Shown: positions 26,347-35,690, counted from the stretch's first letter. The stretch is DNA of 64,000 bases from Nonomuraea sp. SYSU D8015 (GCF_008065375.1 NZ_VJYI01000006.1:62001-126000); one strand, 5' to 3'. The notes: generated by a model not told the origin, from the sequence alone. Program-made: numbers and translations.

Positions 26347-28166
26347 GGATCGACGAACATCGGCACGGAGAAGAACACGATCATCGCGATCGCCACACAG
26401 ATCAGGAAGCCGATCAGCTCCCAGGCCCAGTCGTAGTGGCGGTCCTTGCGGCGGTGTGTCTTCTCCGGCCGGGGCTTGACCACCGGGCGGCGCTGGGGGA
26501 CGGGCCGGGCGCGGACCGGACGCGGCGCCAGGAGCGACTCCCCGGACACCGGGGCCTCCTCCTCGGCCGCCTCGTCCTCCCAGGGCAGCGGCATCCGGTA
26601 GACGGGCTCCGAGGGCTTGGGGCGCGGCTTGAACAGCGGCGCGGTGTTGCGGATCGGATCTTCCTCGCGCTGCGGCGCCGGATCTTCCGTCCGCTGTCGT
26701 CCCAGGTCCTCTGGCAGCTGTCGTCCTGGCTCCTCCGGCCGCTGTCGTGCCGGCTCCTCCGGTTGCTGGAGCGGCCGGGCCGGACCCTTGTGCACCAGTA
26801 CGTCGTCCGCCGGGGACGGCTGCGGGCGCCTGCCGGGCCTGGGCGGTCTGCGCAGGCCCCCGCGGGAGGGACGCTCCGGGGGCTGGAACCCCAGGAAGCC
26901 GGGCGAGGGCTCCGGGGTGTCGTTGGGCAGCAGCACGTCACCCGTGGCGAACGGTTCGGGCGAGTCCTTCGGCAGGAGCACGTCACCCGTGGCGAACGGC
27001 ATCGGCCCGTCCGCCGGCTCCGCCAGGAAGAACGGCCGCTCTCCGGACGGCCCCGAGGACGGTGCCTCCCCTCCCCACGGGTCCGCTCCGAAGGGGTTGG
27101 GGTCGCGCGAGGCCGCTCCGCCGGTTTCGAAGGGGTTGGAGTTGCGTGAGGCCGCTCCGAAGAAGTTCGCCTCGGTCGAGCCGGTTTCGAAGAGGTTGGC
27201 GCCGCGTGAGCCCGTTCCGAAGGGGTCCGCGTCGCGCGAGGGCGCTCCGAGCTGGTCCCTGCCGCGCGGATCCGTCTCGAACGGGTCCTGCTCGTGCGGG
27301 GAGCTCAGGACAGGCCGGGCGGTGTCCAGAGCGGCCAGCGGGTCCCTGAGGGAGCGGCCGAGGTCCTGCGGCGGGCCGTTCAGCGGGTTGCGGACCTTCG
27401 GCATCGGGGCCGTGGTGGCCTCGTACTGGGAGACCCGCGCCGGGCTCGGCGGCTTCAGCAGCTCTTTCGGGAAGATCATCGTGCTGCTCGCCGGGTCGGA
27501 CTCGGCCAGCGGCTGCGGCCACACCGGCGGGCTGGGCCAGCGCGGCTTGACGAACAGCGGGGCGGGCGTCGGGGTACGCGAGCCCGCGAAGTGGATGCGC
27601 AGCGCGGCCGGCGGCTGGGGCCACGGCAGACGGCCGAGCACGTCATGCAAGGGCGCGACACCTAAGGCGCCGTAGACGTCGGCGATCGGCTTGGGCACGC
27701 GTAACCCGGTGGATGCCAGCGCGGCTCCCAGCGCCTGCCGGAACCGGTGCCCCGCCCCCACGGCCAGCTCCTCGGCCGTGTCGGGCGCGACGTCGAGCAC
27801 CCAGGCGAGCTCCGCCTTGCTCAGCCCGCAGACCGCGCACAACACCAGCACCTCCCGCTGGTGCGGGCGCAGCTCCCGCAGAGTGCGCTCGACGAGGGCC
27901 GTGGCCGGGTCGATGAGCGGGTCCACAGCGGGGGGCGCGTAGACCACGTCCCGCCGGTGGATCTCGCGGCGGGCGAACGCATAGAGAGCGGCACGGGGTG
28001 GCTCCGTGTCCGGGATGCCGGAGAGCACCGACGCCAGGACGTCGGAGGCGGAGCCGAGGTCGCCGAGCTGGTCGGCGCAGTACGCGAACAGCCCGGCGGC
28101 ATAACGGTCGTAGAGCTCTGCGATCAGTTCTGCGCGTGGGCGCTGATCGGTGAGCGGCTGGGACAC
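26343..28166 (-). CDS. Sigma-70-like N-terminal domain protein with long disordered linker and C-terminal membrane anchor
   Basis: Protein of 607 residues. Residues about 10-160 resemble ECF sigma regions 2 and 4 (AELYDRYAAGLFAYCADQL; LRELRPHQREVLVLCAVCGLSKAELAWVL). Residues about 200-560 are low-complexity, rich in Pro, Glu and Arg, with repeats such as PFATGDVLLP (twice), xxDPFG/NPFETG units and EEPxRQxPE units. Near the end is one membrane segment, ELIGFLICVAIAMIVFF, after a basic stretch, so the N-terminus should face the cytoplasm. GTG start with GAGGAT. Known for the family: similar tethered sigma-like proteins occur in actinomycetes, of unknown role. Whether it binds RNA polymerase is not known. 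Confidence 0.75.
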   Translation of the reverse strand: MSQPLTDQRPRAELIAELYDRYAAGLFAYCADQLGDLGSASDVLASVLSGIPDTEPPRAALYAFARREIHRRDVVYAPPAVDPLIDPATALVERTLRELRPHQREVLVLCAVCGLSKAELAWVLDVAPDTAEELAVGAGHRFRQALGAALASTGLRVPKPIADVYGALGVAPLHDVLGRLPWPQPPAALRIHFAGSRTPTPAPLFVKPRWPSPPVWPQPLAESDPASSTMIFPKELLKPPSPARVSQYEATTAPMPKVRNPLNGPPQDLGRSLRDPLAALDTARPVLSSPHEQDPFETDPRGRDQLGAPSRDADPFGTGSRGANLFETGSTEANFFGAASRNSNPFETGGAASRDPNPFGADPWGGEAPSSGPSGERPFFLAEPADGPMPFATGDVLLPKDSPEPFATGDVLLPNDTPEPSPGFLGFQPPERPSRGGLRRPPRPGRRPQPSPADDVLVHKGPARPLQQPEEPARQRPEEPGRQLPEDLGRQRTEDPAPQREEDPIRNTAPLFKPRPKPSEPVYRMPLPWEDEAAEEEAPVSGESLLAPRPVRARPVPQRRPVVKPRPEKTHRRKDRHYDWAWELIGFLICVAIAMIVFFSVPMFVDP

Positions 28167-28435
28167 AGGCCGGATCCTCTTGCTGTGAGCGGACGCTGGC
28201 TGAGGGTGTTGGTGCGAGGGGTGCTCGTTTTGCGATTGTGGAGGTAATCATGCCAACACCGACCGGTCTGGCGCACTACCAGATCAGGATTTAGGTAAAT
28301 ATGCCTGGTCAGTGAAGCGCTTAAGTCTGGCCCAAGGGGACAGCCCGGGTGGTGTCGCCGTAGTCTGTGGTCCAAGAGATCATGCGGCGGTCGTGGCAGG
28401 GGGGCCGCGGCCCTGCCCCGAGCGAGAGGTCGCGC
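28167..28435. other. Divergent intergenic region upstream of the osmoprotectant operon
   Basis: About 270 bases of lower GC than its surroundings, between the tethered sigma-like gene and the OpuC-type operon. It must hold both promoters. I see an 8-bp palindrome AAGCGCTT at 28315-28322 and an AT-rich stretch TTTAGGTAAATATG near 28290, but no convincing -35/-10 pair. Confidence 0.4.
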
Positions 28436-29494
28436 GTGATCACATTCGACTCTGTCACCAAACGCTACCCAGACGGAACGGTCGCCGTTGACCGCCTCAG
28501 CCTCGAGGCACCCACCGGCGAGATCACCGTGCTCGTCGGCCCTTCGGGCTGCGGCAAGACGACCTCCCTGCGGATGATCAATCGCATGATCGACGCCTCG
28601 GAGGGCCGGATCCTGCTCGACGGCGTGCCGGTGCAGGGCATCGACCCCCCGACGCTGCGGCGCGGCATCGGGTACGTCATCCAGCAGGCCGGCCTGTTCC
28701 CGCACCGGAAGATCGTCGACAACATCGCCACCGTCCCCTACCTGCTCGGCTGGGACAAGAAGAAGGCCCGCGCGCGGGCCATGGAGCTGCTGGAGCGCGT
28801 CGGCCTCGACCCGGCGCTCGCCGGGCGCTATCCCTTCCAGCTGTCCGGCGGGCAGCAGCAGCGCGTGGGCGTGGCCAGGGCGCTGGCCGCCGACCCGCCC
28901 GTGCTGCTCATGGACGAGCCGTTCAGCGCGGTCGACCCCATCGTGCGCACCAGCCTCCAGGACGAGCTGCTCAGGCTCCAGGCGGAGCTGAACAAGACCA
29001 TCGTCTTCGTCACCCACGACATCGACGAGGCCATCAAGCTCGGCGACCGCGTGGCGGTCCTGCGCGTCGGCGGCACGCTGGCGCAGCTCGCCGACCCGAA
29101 GACGCTGCTGTCGGAGCCGGCCGACGACTTCGTCCGCGAGTTCCTCGGGCACGACCGGGGGATCAGGCGGCTGCAGTTCATCTCCACCGAGGGGCTGCGG
29201 CTCCGTACCGACCTGACCGTCGAGGAGGGCGCCGAGCGCGGCACGTCCGAGCCCTGGCTGCTGGTCGTGTCGGGGGACGGCCGGCCGGTCGGCTGGGTCT
29301 CTGGGGCGCGCCCGGGGGAGCTGGAGCCGTACGGGACGTTCGTGTACGGCCGGGACTCGATGCGCTCCGCGCTCGACGCCGCGCTGCTGTCGCCGTCCGG
29401 CTGCTCCGTGGCCGTGGACGAGCAGGGCAAGGTCGTCGGCGTGGCCACCAGGGAGGCGCTCGACCAGGCGCTCGCGGAGGCCGCAGATGGGTGA
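28436..29494 (+). CDS. Osmoprotectant (glycine betaine/choline) ABC transporter ATP-binding protein, OpuCA/ProV type
   Basis: ATPase of 352 residues. Walker A is GPSGCGKTTS, signature LSGGQQQRVGVARAL, Walker B VLLMDEPFSAVDP and the switch His is in VTHDID. The MIxRxI segment (RMINRMIDASEG) is typical of quaternary-amine transporters. A C-terminal region of about 100 residues has a CBS-like pattern (SVAVDEQGKVVGVATREAL), which in OpuA/OpuC senses ionic strength. The GTG start has GAGAGGT upstream. It overlaps the first permease by 8 bases. Confidence 0.9.
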   Translation: MITFDSVTKRYPDGTVAVDRLSLEAPTGEITVLVGPSGCGKTTSLRMINRMIDASEGRILLDGVPVQGIDPPTLRRGIGYVIQQAGLFPHRKIVDNIATVPYLLGWDKKKARARAMELLERVGLDPALAGRYPFQLSGGQQQRVGVARALAADPPVLLMDEPFSAVDPIVRTSLQDELLRLQAELNKTIVFVTHDIDEAIKLGDRVAVLRVGGTLAQLADPKTLLSEPADDFVREFLGHDRGIRRLQFISTEGLRLRTDLTVEEGAERGTSEPWLLVVSGDGRPVGWVSGARPGELEPYGTFVYGRDSMRSALDAALLSPSGCSVAVDEQGKVVGVATREALDQALAEAADG

Positions 29495-30167
29495 CGGTCC
29501 CCCCTCGATCTGGGAGTGGATCGCCCGCAACTGGGACACCGGGCGCGTCGACAGCATCCGCAACCTGCTCACCGACCACCTGACCATGTCCCTCGTGCCG
29601 ATCCTGCTCGCGTTGGTCCTGGCGCTGCCCCTCGGGCTGGCCTGCGTCCGCTGGCGCTGGCTCTACCAGCCCACCGCGGGGCTCTTCAACGTGGTGTACG
29701 CGCTCCCGTCGCTGCCGATCTTCATGCTGCTGATCTCGGTGACCGGGCTGACGCAGACCACGGTGATCATTCCGCTGACCTTCTACGGCATGGCGGTGCT
29801 GCTCCCGGCCGTGGTCGACGGGCTGGGCTCGGTGCCCGACCACGTGCGCCAGTCGGCGGTCGCCATGGGGTTCACGCCGTTGCGCCGCCTGTTACTGGTC
29901 GAGCTGCCGATCGCGGTGCCGGTGGTGCTGGCCGGGCTGCGGGTGGTCGCGGTGTCCAGCATCAGCCTGGTGAGTGTGGGTGCGCTGATCGGACAGGGCG
30001 GGCTGGGCGGGCTGTTCACGCGGGCGTACCAGAACCCGTTCATGCCGCCGGTCGTCGTCGGCATCGTGCTGATCGTGGCGCTGGCGCTGGTCGCCGACGG
30101 CCTGATCGTGCTGGCGCAGCGGCTGCTCACCCCGTGGGTGCGGGCGCGGAAGGGGCAGGGAGCATGA
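29487..30167 (+). CDS. Osmoprotectant ABC transporter permease (OpuCB/YehW type), first
   Basis: Membrane permease of 226 residues with about five or six hydrophobic segments. The BPD-type cytoplasmic loop that docks on the ATPase is VRQSAVAMGFTPLRRLLLVELPIAVPVV. Two different permease genes flank 28 bases of spacer, giving a heterodimeric channel for the substrate delivered by the lipoprotein encoded two genes downstream. Confidence 0.9.
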   Translation: MGDGPPSIWEWIARNWDTGRVDSIRNLLTDHLTMSLVPILLALVLALPLGLACVRWRWLYQPTAGLFNVVYALPSLPIFMLLISVTGLTQTTVIIPLTFYGMAVLLPAVVDGLGSVPDHVRQSAVAMGFTPLRRLLLVELPIAVPVVLAGLRVVAVSSISLVSVGALIGQGGLGGLFTRAYQNPFMPPVVVGIVLIVALALVADGLIVLAQRLLTPWVRARKGQGA

Positions 30168-30195
30168 GCGTGGGCTTCGGTGGGGAGGCGGCGTC

Positions 30196-30888
30196 GTGGG
30201 CTGGCTGACGGCGTTCTTCTCCTGGCTGGGTGAGTTCTTCGGCAACCCCGAGAACTGGTCGGGGCCCGACGGCATCCCCATGAGGCTGCTGGAGCACCTG
30301 GAGTTCTCCGCTCTGGCTCTGGCGCTGGCCGCGCTGATCGCGGTGCCGCTGGGCCTGCTGATCGGCCATACCGGGCGGGGCGAGGTGCTGGTCGTCGTCT
30401 CGGCGAACCTGGCCCGGGCGCTGCCCACCCTGGGCCTGCTGGTGATGTTCGTGCTGCTGCTGGGCGCGGCCTCGATCTGGCCGGTGATCATCCCGCTGGT
30501 GCTGCTGTCGGTGCCGCCGATCCTGGTGAACACGTACGAGGGGATCAGGGGGGTCGATCCGGAGCTGCGGGACGCGGCTTACGGGATGGGCCTGCGCGGC
30601 CCGCAGGTGCTCCTGCGGGTGCTGGTGCCGGTCGCGCTGCCGCTGATCCTGCTGGGCTGCCGGCTCTCGGCGATCCAGGTCGTGGCCACCACCACGGTCG
30701 CCGCCTACACCGGGCTGGGCGGCCTCGGACGTTACGTGATCGACGGTTTCGCGACAAAGGATTACGCGAGCGTCGTCGGCGGTTCAGTACTGATTGTGCT
30801 GTTCGCGCTGGTGGTGCAGACCTTGTTCACGCTCGCCCAGAGAGTGACGGTCTCGCCGGGGGTGAGCCAGCGACTCAAGGTTCGATAG
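30196..30888 (+). CDS. Osmoprotectant ABC transporter permease (OpuCD type), second
   Basis: Second permease of 230 residues, with the docking loop LRDAAYGMGLRGPQVLLRVLVPVALPLIL and the conserved TVAAYTGLGGLGRYVIDG segment of OpuC permeases. The GTG at 30196 follows a GGGGAGG site. An ATG at 30165, overlapping the previous stop, opens only a 14-codon frame that could couple translation of the two permeases. Confidence 0.88.
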   Translation: MGWLTAFFSWLGEFFGNPENWSGPDGIPMRLLEHLEFSALALALAALIAVPLGLLIGHTGRGEVLVVVSANLARALPTLGLLVMFVLLLGAASIWPVIIPLVLLSVPPILVNTYEGIRGVDPELRDAAYGMGLRGPQVLLRVLVPVALPLILLGCRLSAIQVVATTTVAAYTGLGGLGRYVIDGFATKDYASVVGGSVLIVLFALVVQTLFTLAQRVTVSPGVSQRLKVR

Positions 30889-30926
30889 TCTCCTGTATTA
30901 CCTCCCGCTTAGAAGGGAAAAGCAAG

Positions 30927-31856
30927 ATGAGACGCAAGTACGGCATCGCGGGGGCGCTGGTCTCGGCGATGCTCGCACTGGCCGCCTGCGGTGGTGGCGG
31001 CACCGGCACCGCGGGCAACCCGCTCGACACCACGAGCGCGGCACCCAGCGGCACGGCCTCTGGCGGGGGTGGTAAGGCCATCATCGGATCCGCCGACTTC
31101 GACGAGAACGTGCTGCTCGCGTCGATCTACGCCCAGGCGCTGGAGGCCAAGGGCGTGCAGGTCGAGGAGAAGCCGCGCATCGGCAGCCGTGAGGCGCTGT
31201 ACGACCAGGTCAAGAGTGGCGGCCTGACCATCGTGCCGGAGTACAACGGCAACCTGCTGGCCTTCATCGACAAGACCGCCACGGCCGCGACCACTGAAGA
31301 GGTCGACGCGGCGCTCAAGGAGAAGCTGCCCCCCGAGCTGGAGGTGCTGGACTCCTCGCCGGCCGAGGACAAGGACAGCCTGTCCATCACCAAGGACACG
31401 CAGACCAAGCAGTCGCTCAACACGATGGAGGACCTCGCCAAGGTCTCCAAGAACATGATCGTCGGCGGCCCGCCCGAGTTCAAGGAGCGGTGGGAGGCGC
31501 GGTTCAAGGAGGTCTACGGGATCGAGTTCAAGGAGTGGAAGCCGACGGGGCCGACCACCGCGGACGCGATCAAGGACGGTTCGATCCAGGTCGGCAACGT
31601 CTTCACCACCGACCCCAAGATGACGGCCAACAACCTGGTGCCCCTGCAGGACCCCAAGAACATCTTCCCCGCCCAGAACGTGACGCCGCTGCTCAACAAG
31701 GCGGCCGCCACCGACACGATCAGGACCACGCTGAACTCCATCTCGGCGAAGCTCACCACGCAGTCCCTCCTGGACATGATGCAGAAGATCTCCGTCAACA
31801 AGGACGAGCCCGCCACGGTGGCCAAGGAATGGCTGACCGCGAACGGTCTCGCCTGA
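30927..31856 (+). CDS. Osmoprotectant ABC transporter substrate-binding lipoprotein (OpuCC/ProX type)
   Basis: Lipoprotein of 309 residues with signal peptide and lipobox LAAC (Cys 21). The mature domain has the OpuAC pattern GSADFDENVLLASIYAQALEA, then IVPEYNGNLLAF and GNVFTTDPKM. It lies 38 bases after the second permease and completes the four-gene operon. Ligand could be glycine betaine, choline or carnitine; the aromatic-cage residues cannot be assigned by eye. Confidence 0.9.
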   Translation: MRRKYGIAGALVSAMLALAACGGGGTGTAGNPLDTTSAAPSGTASGGGGKAIIGSADFDENVLLASIYAQALEAKGVQVEEKPRIGSREALYDQVKSGGLTIVPEYNGNLLAFIDKTATAATTEEVDAALKEKLPPELEVLDSSPAEDKDSLSITKDTQTKQSLNTMEDLAKVSKNMIVGGPPEFKERWEARFKEVYGIEFKEWKPTGPTTADAIKDGSIQVGNVFTTDPKMTANNLVPLQDPKNIFPAQNVTPLLNKAAATDTIRTTLNSISAKLTTQSLLDMMQKISVNKDEPATVAKEWLTANGLA

Positions 31857-31875
31857 CCGTTGAGAGGCCCTGGCG

Positions 31876-32358
31876 GTGAGCGAGTTCACGGAGGCAATGG
31901 CCCAGCTCGCCGCCGGGGTCGCGGTCGTGACCGTCCGCGACGGACGAGACGACCTCGGGACGACGGTGTCCGCCCTGATGTCCGTCTCCCTGGAGCCCCC
32001 GCTCGTCCTGGTCAGCCTGGCCAGCCGCAGCTATCTCAACGAGGTCCTGCTCCGGCAGGACCGCTGGGCGGCCTCCCTCCTGTCCTCCGGCCAGGCCGCC
32101 ATCGCCAGCCGCTTCGCCACCCCGGGCCGGCCCAGCGCCCGCCTCCTGGTGGCCGGCATCCCGCACCACCGAGGGCCGCACACGGAGGCGTTGGTGGTGG
32201 AGGGCGGAGTGGCCGCTCTTGAGGCCGAGACCACAAAAGTGATCCCAGGCGGCGACCACACCCTCTTCCTGGCCGCCGTCCTGGCCGTCTCCTACGTGAA
32301 CCCGGCCCTGCAGCCCCTGGTACGCCTTCGCGGCCGCTACCGCCCCATGGGGGCGTGA
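31876..32358 (+). CDS. Flavin reductase family protein
   Basis: Protein of 160 residues with the FMN-binding split-barrel pattern of NADH:flavin reductases: MAQLAAGVAVVTVRD at the start, then the phosphate-binding TTVSALMSVSLEPPLVLVSLA, and SYVNPALQPLVRLRGRY at the end. These enzymes supply reduced flavin to a monooxygenase. No monooxygenase gene is adjacent. The GTG start is 19 bases after the osmoprotectant-binding protein, so it may be read from that operon's promoter by chance of position. Confidence 0.8.
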   Translation: MSEFTEAMAQLAAGVAVVTVRDGRDDLGTTVSALMSVSLEPPLVLVSLASRSYLNEVLLRQDRWAASLLSSGQAAIASRFATPGRPSARLLVAGIPHHRGPHTEALVVEGGVAALEAETTKVIPGGDHTLFLAAVLAVSYVNPALQPLVRLRGRYRPMGA

Positions 32359-32390
32359 TCATGCGCCGAGAACCCGCTCCCTAAACGACG

Positions 32391-32566
32391 TTGATCCTGG
32401 CCCAGACTTTGTGCCCCACCCCGTCGTCACCTTCGTAGCCCACATAGTCGGCGATCGCTCCGACCACAGCCAAGCCGCGCCCATGCTTTGCACTGGTCCG
32501 TCGAGGCATGTTGAGACGGGGAGTTCCGCCCCAGCCGCAGTCATAGACGGCGACGGTCACCGTGCT
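32391..32566 (-). pseudogene. C-terminal fragment of a GHKL ATPase of the anti-sigma factor (RsbW-like) type
   Basis: About 58 codons remain: TVTVAVYDCGWGGTPRL, then KHGRGLAVVGAIADYVGYE and VGHKVWARINVV before the stop. These are the D-x-G and GRGL boxes of HATPase_c anti-sigma kinases, which keep the N-terminal N box about 60 residues earlier. No start or N box exists here; upstream the frame runs into another broken gene. Confidence 0.6.
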
Positions 32567-33085
32567 CGTGGTAGGGCCCGTCTCCCGTGACGTCGCCTCC
32601 TGGGAGGTACGTTGGATCGATACCTACCTGCCGCATCGTGTCCAGGAGACGATCTGGATCGCTCCCATAACGCCATGCGGGTTTCCTCGGGTCGAAGGAA
32701 GTGAGCCGATCTCCGTCGATGGCATACACGAACAGGTCGGTTGCGTAGTCGTGCCGTAGAACGGATACGAGCGAGACGTAGTTGTCCCGCCCTTGAGCCA
32801 CTCTAGGATAGTTTGATCAAGAAAAGGTCCAGCTTCAGAACGCAGTTGTTTCCGTACCGATCTCGGTGTTGACCGATACAAGTCGGTGCTATCGCGAATT
32901 GGTCCTGTGTTTACCGCCTGCAGTTGCTTCAGCAGTCCCTCCGTGGCGATGTCCTGGGAAGCGGGCCGTTCCGGATAACCGCGGGAGCGTTCGTGGTCGT
33001 TCATGAACGCTTCCTGATCTTCGGGAGTCCGTGGCGCCGGTTCGCCCTTGTAGTAAAATCGCATCATTTTCGGCACGAGAATCAC
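32541..33085 (-). pseudogene. Frameshifted gene of unknown function
   Basis: Two open frames join into one plausible protein if a single base is restored near 32800. The first (about 95 residues, MRFYYKGEPAPRTPEDQEAF onward) leads to PFLDQTILEW. The second continues VAQGRDNYVSLVSVLRHDYATDLFVYAIDGDRL and DPRKPAWRYGSDPDRLL. Codon use on both sides of the break is consistent. I do not recognise the family. It sits next to other broken genes in an accessory zone. The most likely start is the ATG pair near 33066. Confidence 0.55.
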
Positions 33086-33107
33086 GAGTTCACGATGTGA
33101 AGGGGGC

Positions 33108-33299
33108 TCACGGATTATGGCCGTTGAACATGTAGAATGCGATGTTTTCCATCACCTTCAGTAAGCGATAGTCATCGTTCTGCCTCCGCTGGCCGACGAC
33201 GACTTCCCGCGCTTGCCTGATCGCCGCCTTGCAGCCCGGGTACGGATCCATCGACAGCGGGGCGGCGAGCGCTTTCAGTGCGTGACGCTTCTATGTTTG
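33108..33299 (-). pseudogene. C-terminal remnant of an unknown gene adjoining an IS110 element
   Basis: An open frame ending at 33108 reads KALAAPLSMDPYPGC, then KAAIRQAREVVVGQRR, YRLLKVMENIAFYMFNGHNP, with reasonable codon use but no start. It runs directly into the 3' end of the IS110 transposase, so the element (or a deletion beside it) probably removed the N-terminal part. No matching N-terminal half is visible on the other side of the element. Family unknown. Confidence 0.45.
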
Positions 33300-34363
33300 T
33301 CAAGCGGCCTGCGCGGCGGGTGGCGGGTGTTCGAGGGCGCGGTAGATCTTGCGGGCGAGGTAGCGCTTGAGACAGTGGATGCCTTCGCGCCGGGTTTTGC
33401 CGTCGCTGATGCGTCTGGCCAGGTAGTCGCGGGGTTTCGGGATCGCAGCGCTCGAGGGTGAGGGCGATGTGGTGCAAGGCGCGGTTCAGTGCGCGGTCGC
33501 CGAAGGGGTTGAGCCGGTGGCGGGTGTGTTTGCCGCTGCTGGCCTCGATGGGGTTGACGCCGGCCAGGGCGGCGAAGGCTGCTTCGTTGCGGAAGCGGCC
33601 GGGGCCGGACCAGGAGACCCAGCATTGGGCGGCGGTGATGACGCCGACGCCGCGCATCTGCAGCAGGTGGCCGACATGCCGGACGACGAGCTCGGCCAAC
33701 TCGTCGTCGGCAGCGTGCACTTCGGCGGTCAGGTCGCGGATGCGGCGGGCCAGGCGCTGCATCACGGTGCGGCGGATGCGTTCTTCGGCATCGGCGACGG
33801 CCGAAGGGCGTAGGCGCAGGCAGGCGTCGATCAAGGCATGCCTCTTCAGGGCGCGCAGTCGTTGCCGCAGGGGTTCGGGCGCGGTCAGGATCAGAGCCTT
33901 GAGCTGGTTGAACGCGCCGGTGCGCGCCTGAATCGCGCTTTCGCGGGTGACCAGAAGCATGCGTGTCGCCTCTCGCGGACCGTCAGCGCGTGGGAACGGC
34001 GGTCTGCTCTCGGCCGAGCGCTTCTCGGGCGGCCCGGCGGGCGTCCAGCGCGTCGCTTTTGCCGCTGCCGCGACGTCGGACGCGCTTGGGCCGGTCGGAC
34101 TCGATGACCTGCTGGCCGACCTGGCGCAGGGCACGCACGAGACCGGCGCCGTGGCTGCGGGTGCCCTCGATCGCCCACACGACCTTCGGGCCCGGGGTGT
34201 GCTCGCTGGCCCAGCGCACCAGCCGCGCGTACCCGTCGGCATCGGCTGTGACGGTGATGGCGGCCAGCTCGCCACCCACCGGGTTGACCAGGCAGGCGCT
34301 GTGACTATCGCGGTGGGTGTCGACTCCGATGACGGCATCTACTGACTCCGACAGCATGGCCAT
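33300..34363 (-). mobile_element. IS110 family insertion sequence with a twice-frameshifted transposase
   Basis: The DEDD transposase motifs are present: GVDTHRDSHSACLV near the start, AIEGTRSHG, and SDALDARRAAREALG. The C-terminal transposase_20 domain follows (LLQMRGVGVITAAQ; FAALAGVNPIEASSGK). One extra base near 33992 ends the first frame at AVPTR; the next frame resumes at RADGPREATRMLLV. A second extra base in the GGGG run at 33431-33434 breaks DPETRDYLARR, and the third frame ends LKRYLARKIYRALE. With both repaired the protein is about 354 residues, normal for IS110. The boundaries given are those of the gene; IS110 ends lack obvious inverted repeats. Confidence 0.85.
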
Positions 34364-34620
34364 CTGCGGCTCCCTTGCGTCCGGCGGTGTTGGGGGCGTG
34401 GCCTGGACGATGTCACCCGCGCGGACACATCTGTGAGGAGTCACACCAGCGGCGGACAGGCTTCTGATCAAGTCAGCGGGGGTGAGCCGGGCCGGTATCG
34501 GCGACCATGGGGACACGTCACGCGCAGGGCACACCACGGGGTGGCCAGATCCTTCGAGAGTCACCCGAGATCGCCGATACCGAGCCTGTCAGCGCTTCGC
34601 CTCAAGCGCCACCACCAGAC
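34364..34620. other. Intergenic stretch upstream of the IS110 transposase
   Basis: About 257 bases between the transposase start and the stop of the DUF6461-like gene. It probably contains the left end of the IS element and its promoter. No gene is evident. Confidence 0.4.
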
Positions 34621-35552
34621 TCACAGATCCTTCATCAGGAGCCTGCCCCAGTCGGTGTCTGGATCAGGCAGTCCGGCATTCGCGTTCTCGTCCATGACCT
34701 CGGTGGCCCGCCCCCGGAAATCGTCGGCCAGCGTCACAAGACGGTCGTTCAGCGCTCGTACGGATTCTCCACGACGGCCGGCCCCGATGGCGGCCAGGGC
34801 TTCGTCGATGTCAGGGCCCTCCAGCCCAGCTGCACGCACAACCATCTCGGACGCGATCAGCGGCATTTCAGTAAAATCGTCCTCCGGAGGGTTCGCCGCG
34901 ATGGCCTCGACGCGGGGATGGCGGGCGACCAGCTCCCGCTTTTCCTCATTCAGCGCCAACGGGGTTCTCGCGGCCGGCTCCTCGTCGTCCTGCCGGATGA
35001 TGTTGAGCACCAGGTGGGTTCGCTCTTCCACGCCTGGTCGACGGGCAGACCGGTGATCTGTTCGGCGAGGGTGAACGACACGGCCAGCCAGTCGTCGCCC
35101 CACTGCTCGGCCGTGACACCGTAGGTCTGCGCCCAGTCCAGGTACTCCGGCTCGGCCGCCGTGGTGCCCTGCCGGACGGGGTCGAAGATGTTCTCCAGCT
35201 TCCCGTCCGCAGCGTAGGCGAGGGTGGCATCGAGTTCGATGGTCCACGCCAGGGCCAGGGCCTCACCACCGGCTGACAGGCGTCGGAGCATGTCACGGCG
35301 GGCCCCCATGTACCGGGTGAATTCAACGACCATAAGCCAGCCGGGCGACTGAGTTATGAGAATAATGGCCTCGTCGTCATCCAACTCATAGGATTCGTAC
35401 AGGTCATTGAAGTCGCCTTCGGCGAGTTGCTCCGGTCGCCCACCGAACGCTTGGACGACGTCACGGATATTCTCGCCGCGCACCCAAGTAAGACAGGCCG
35501 GGTCTTCGAATATCGAGTGAATCGTTTCCTTGTACAACAGAAAGCTGGACAC
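34621..35552 (-). pseudogene. DUF6461-like protein gene with a single-base frameshift
   Basis: The N-terminal frame (GTG 35552, GAGGCGA site) reads VSSFLLYKETIHSIFEDPACLTWV, then LDDDEAIILITQSPGWLMVVEF, and reaches ITGLPVDQAW. The next frame takes over near 35028 with VEERTHLVLNIIRQDDEE and runs to 34621. The joined protein would have about 310 residues. The pattern (short N-terminal block, CxTWVRG-like segment, SPGWLM, a C-terminal SVxFTLAEQITGL) resembles DUF6461 proteins, often found near polymorphic toxins and possibly immunity proteins. That role is inference. Confidence 0.6.
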
Positions 35553-35587
35553 TCTTCTCGCCTCAGGGTAGACGTAGCCACTAAATG

Positions 35588-35690
35588 GCGAATGGTGCGG
35601 GGCGCTTCGATCTCGACGCGCTTGTTGTCTTTCTTGGCTTGGGCTAACGCGGCGTCGGTCGGGGCGTTGGCGTTGGCCGGCGGGGTTGTG
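35588..35690 (-). pseudogene. Short remnant resembling the N-terminal region of an RHS-type toxin
   Basis: An open stretch of about 34 codons reads PPANANAPTDAALAQAKKDNKRVEIEAPRT, similar in pattern to the segment before the PDGT motif in actinomycete RHS proteins. The expected continuation (residues such as ANPDGT) is absent and the frame enters the DUF6461-like leader. A coincidence cannot be excluded. Confidence 0.35.

Noticed and set aside
28436-31856. Novel transporter of unknown class
   Set aside because: The ATPase, two permeases and binding protein have all the hallmarks of an ordinary OpuC-type osmoprotectant system.
32541-32801. Independent small gene of 86 codons
   Set aside because: It reads on from the frame that ends opposite it with continuous codon bias, so it is better seen as the second half of one frameshifted gene.
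33300-34363. Programmed frameshifting in the transposase
   Set aside because: IS110 transposases are made from one frame, and here two separate breaks are each consistent with a one-base gain, not with a slippery-site design.
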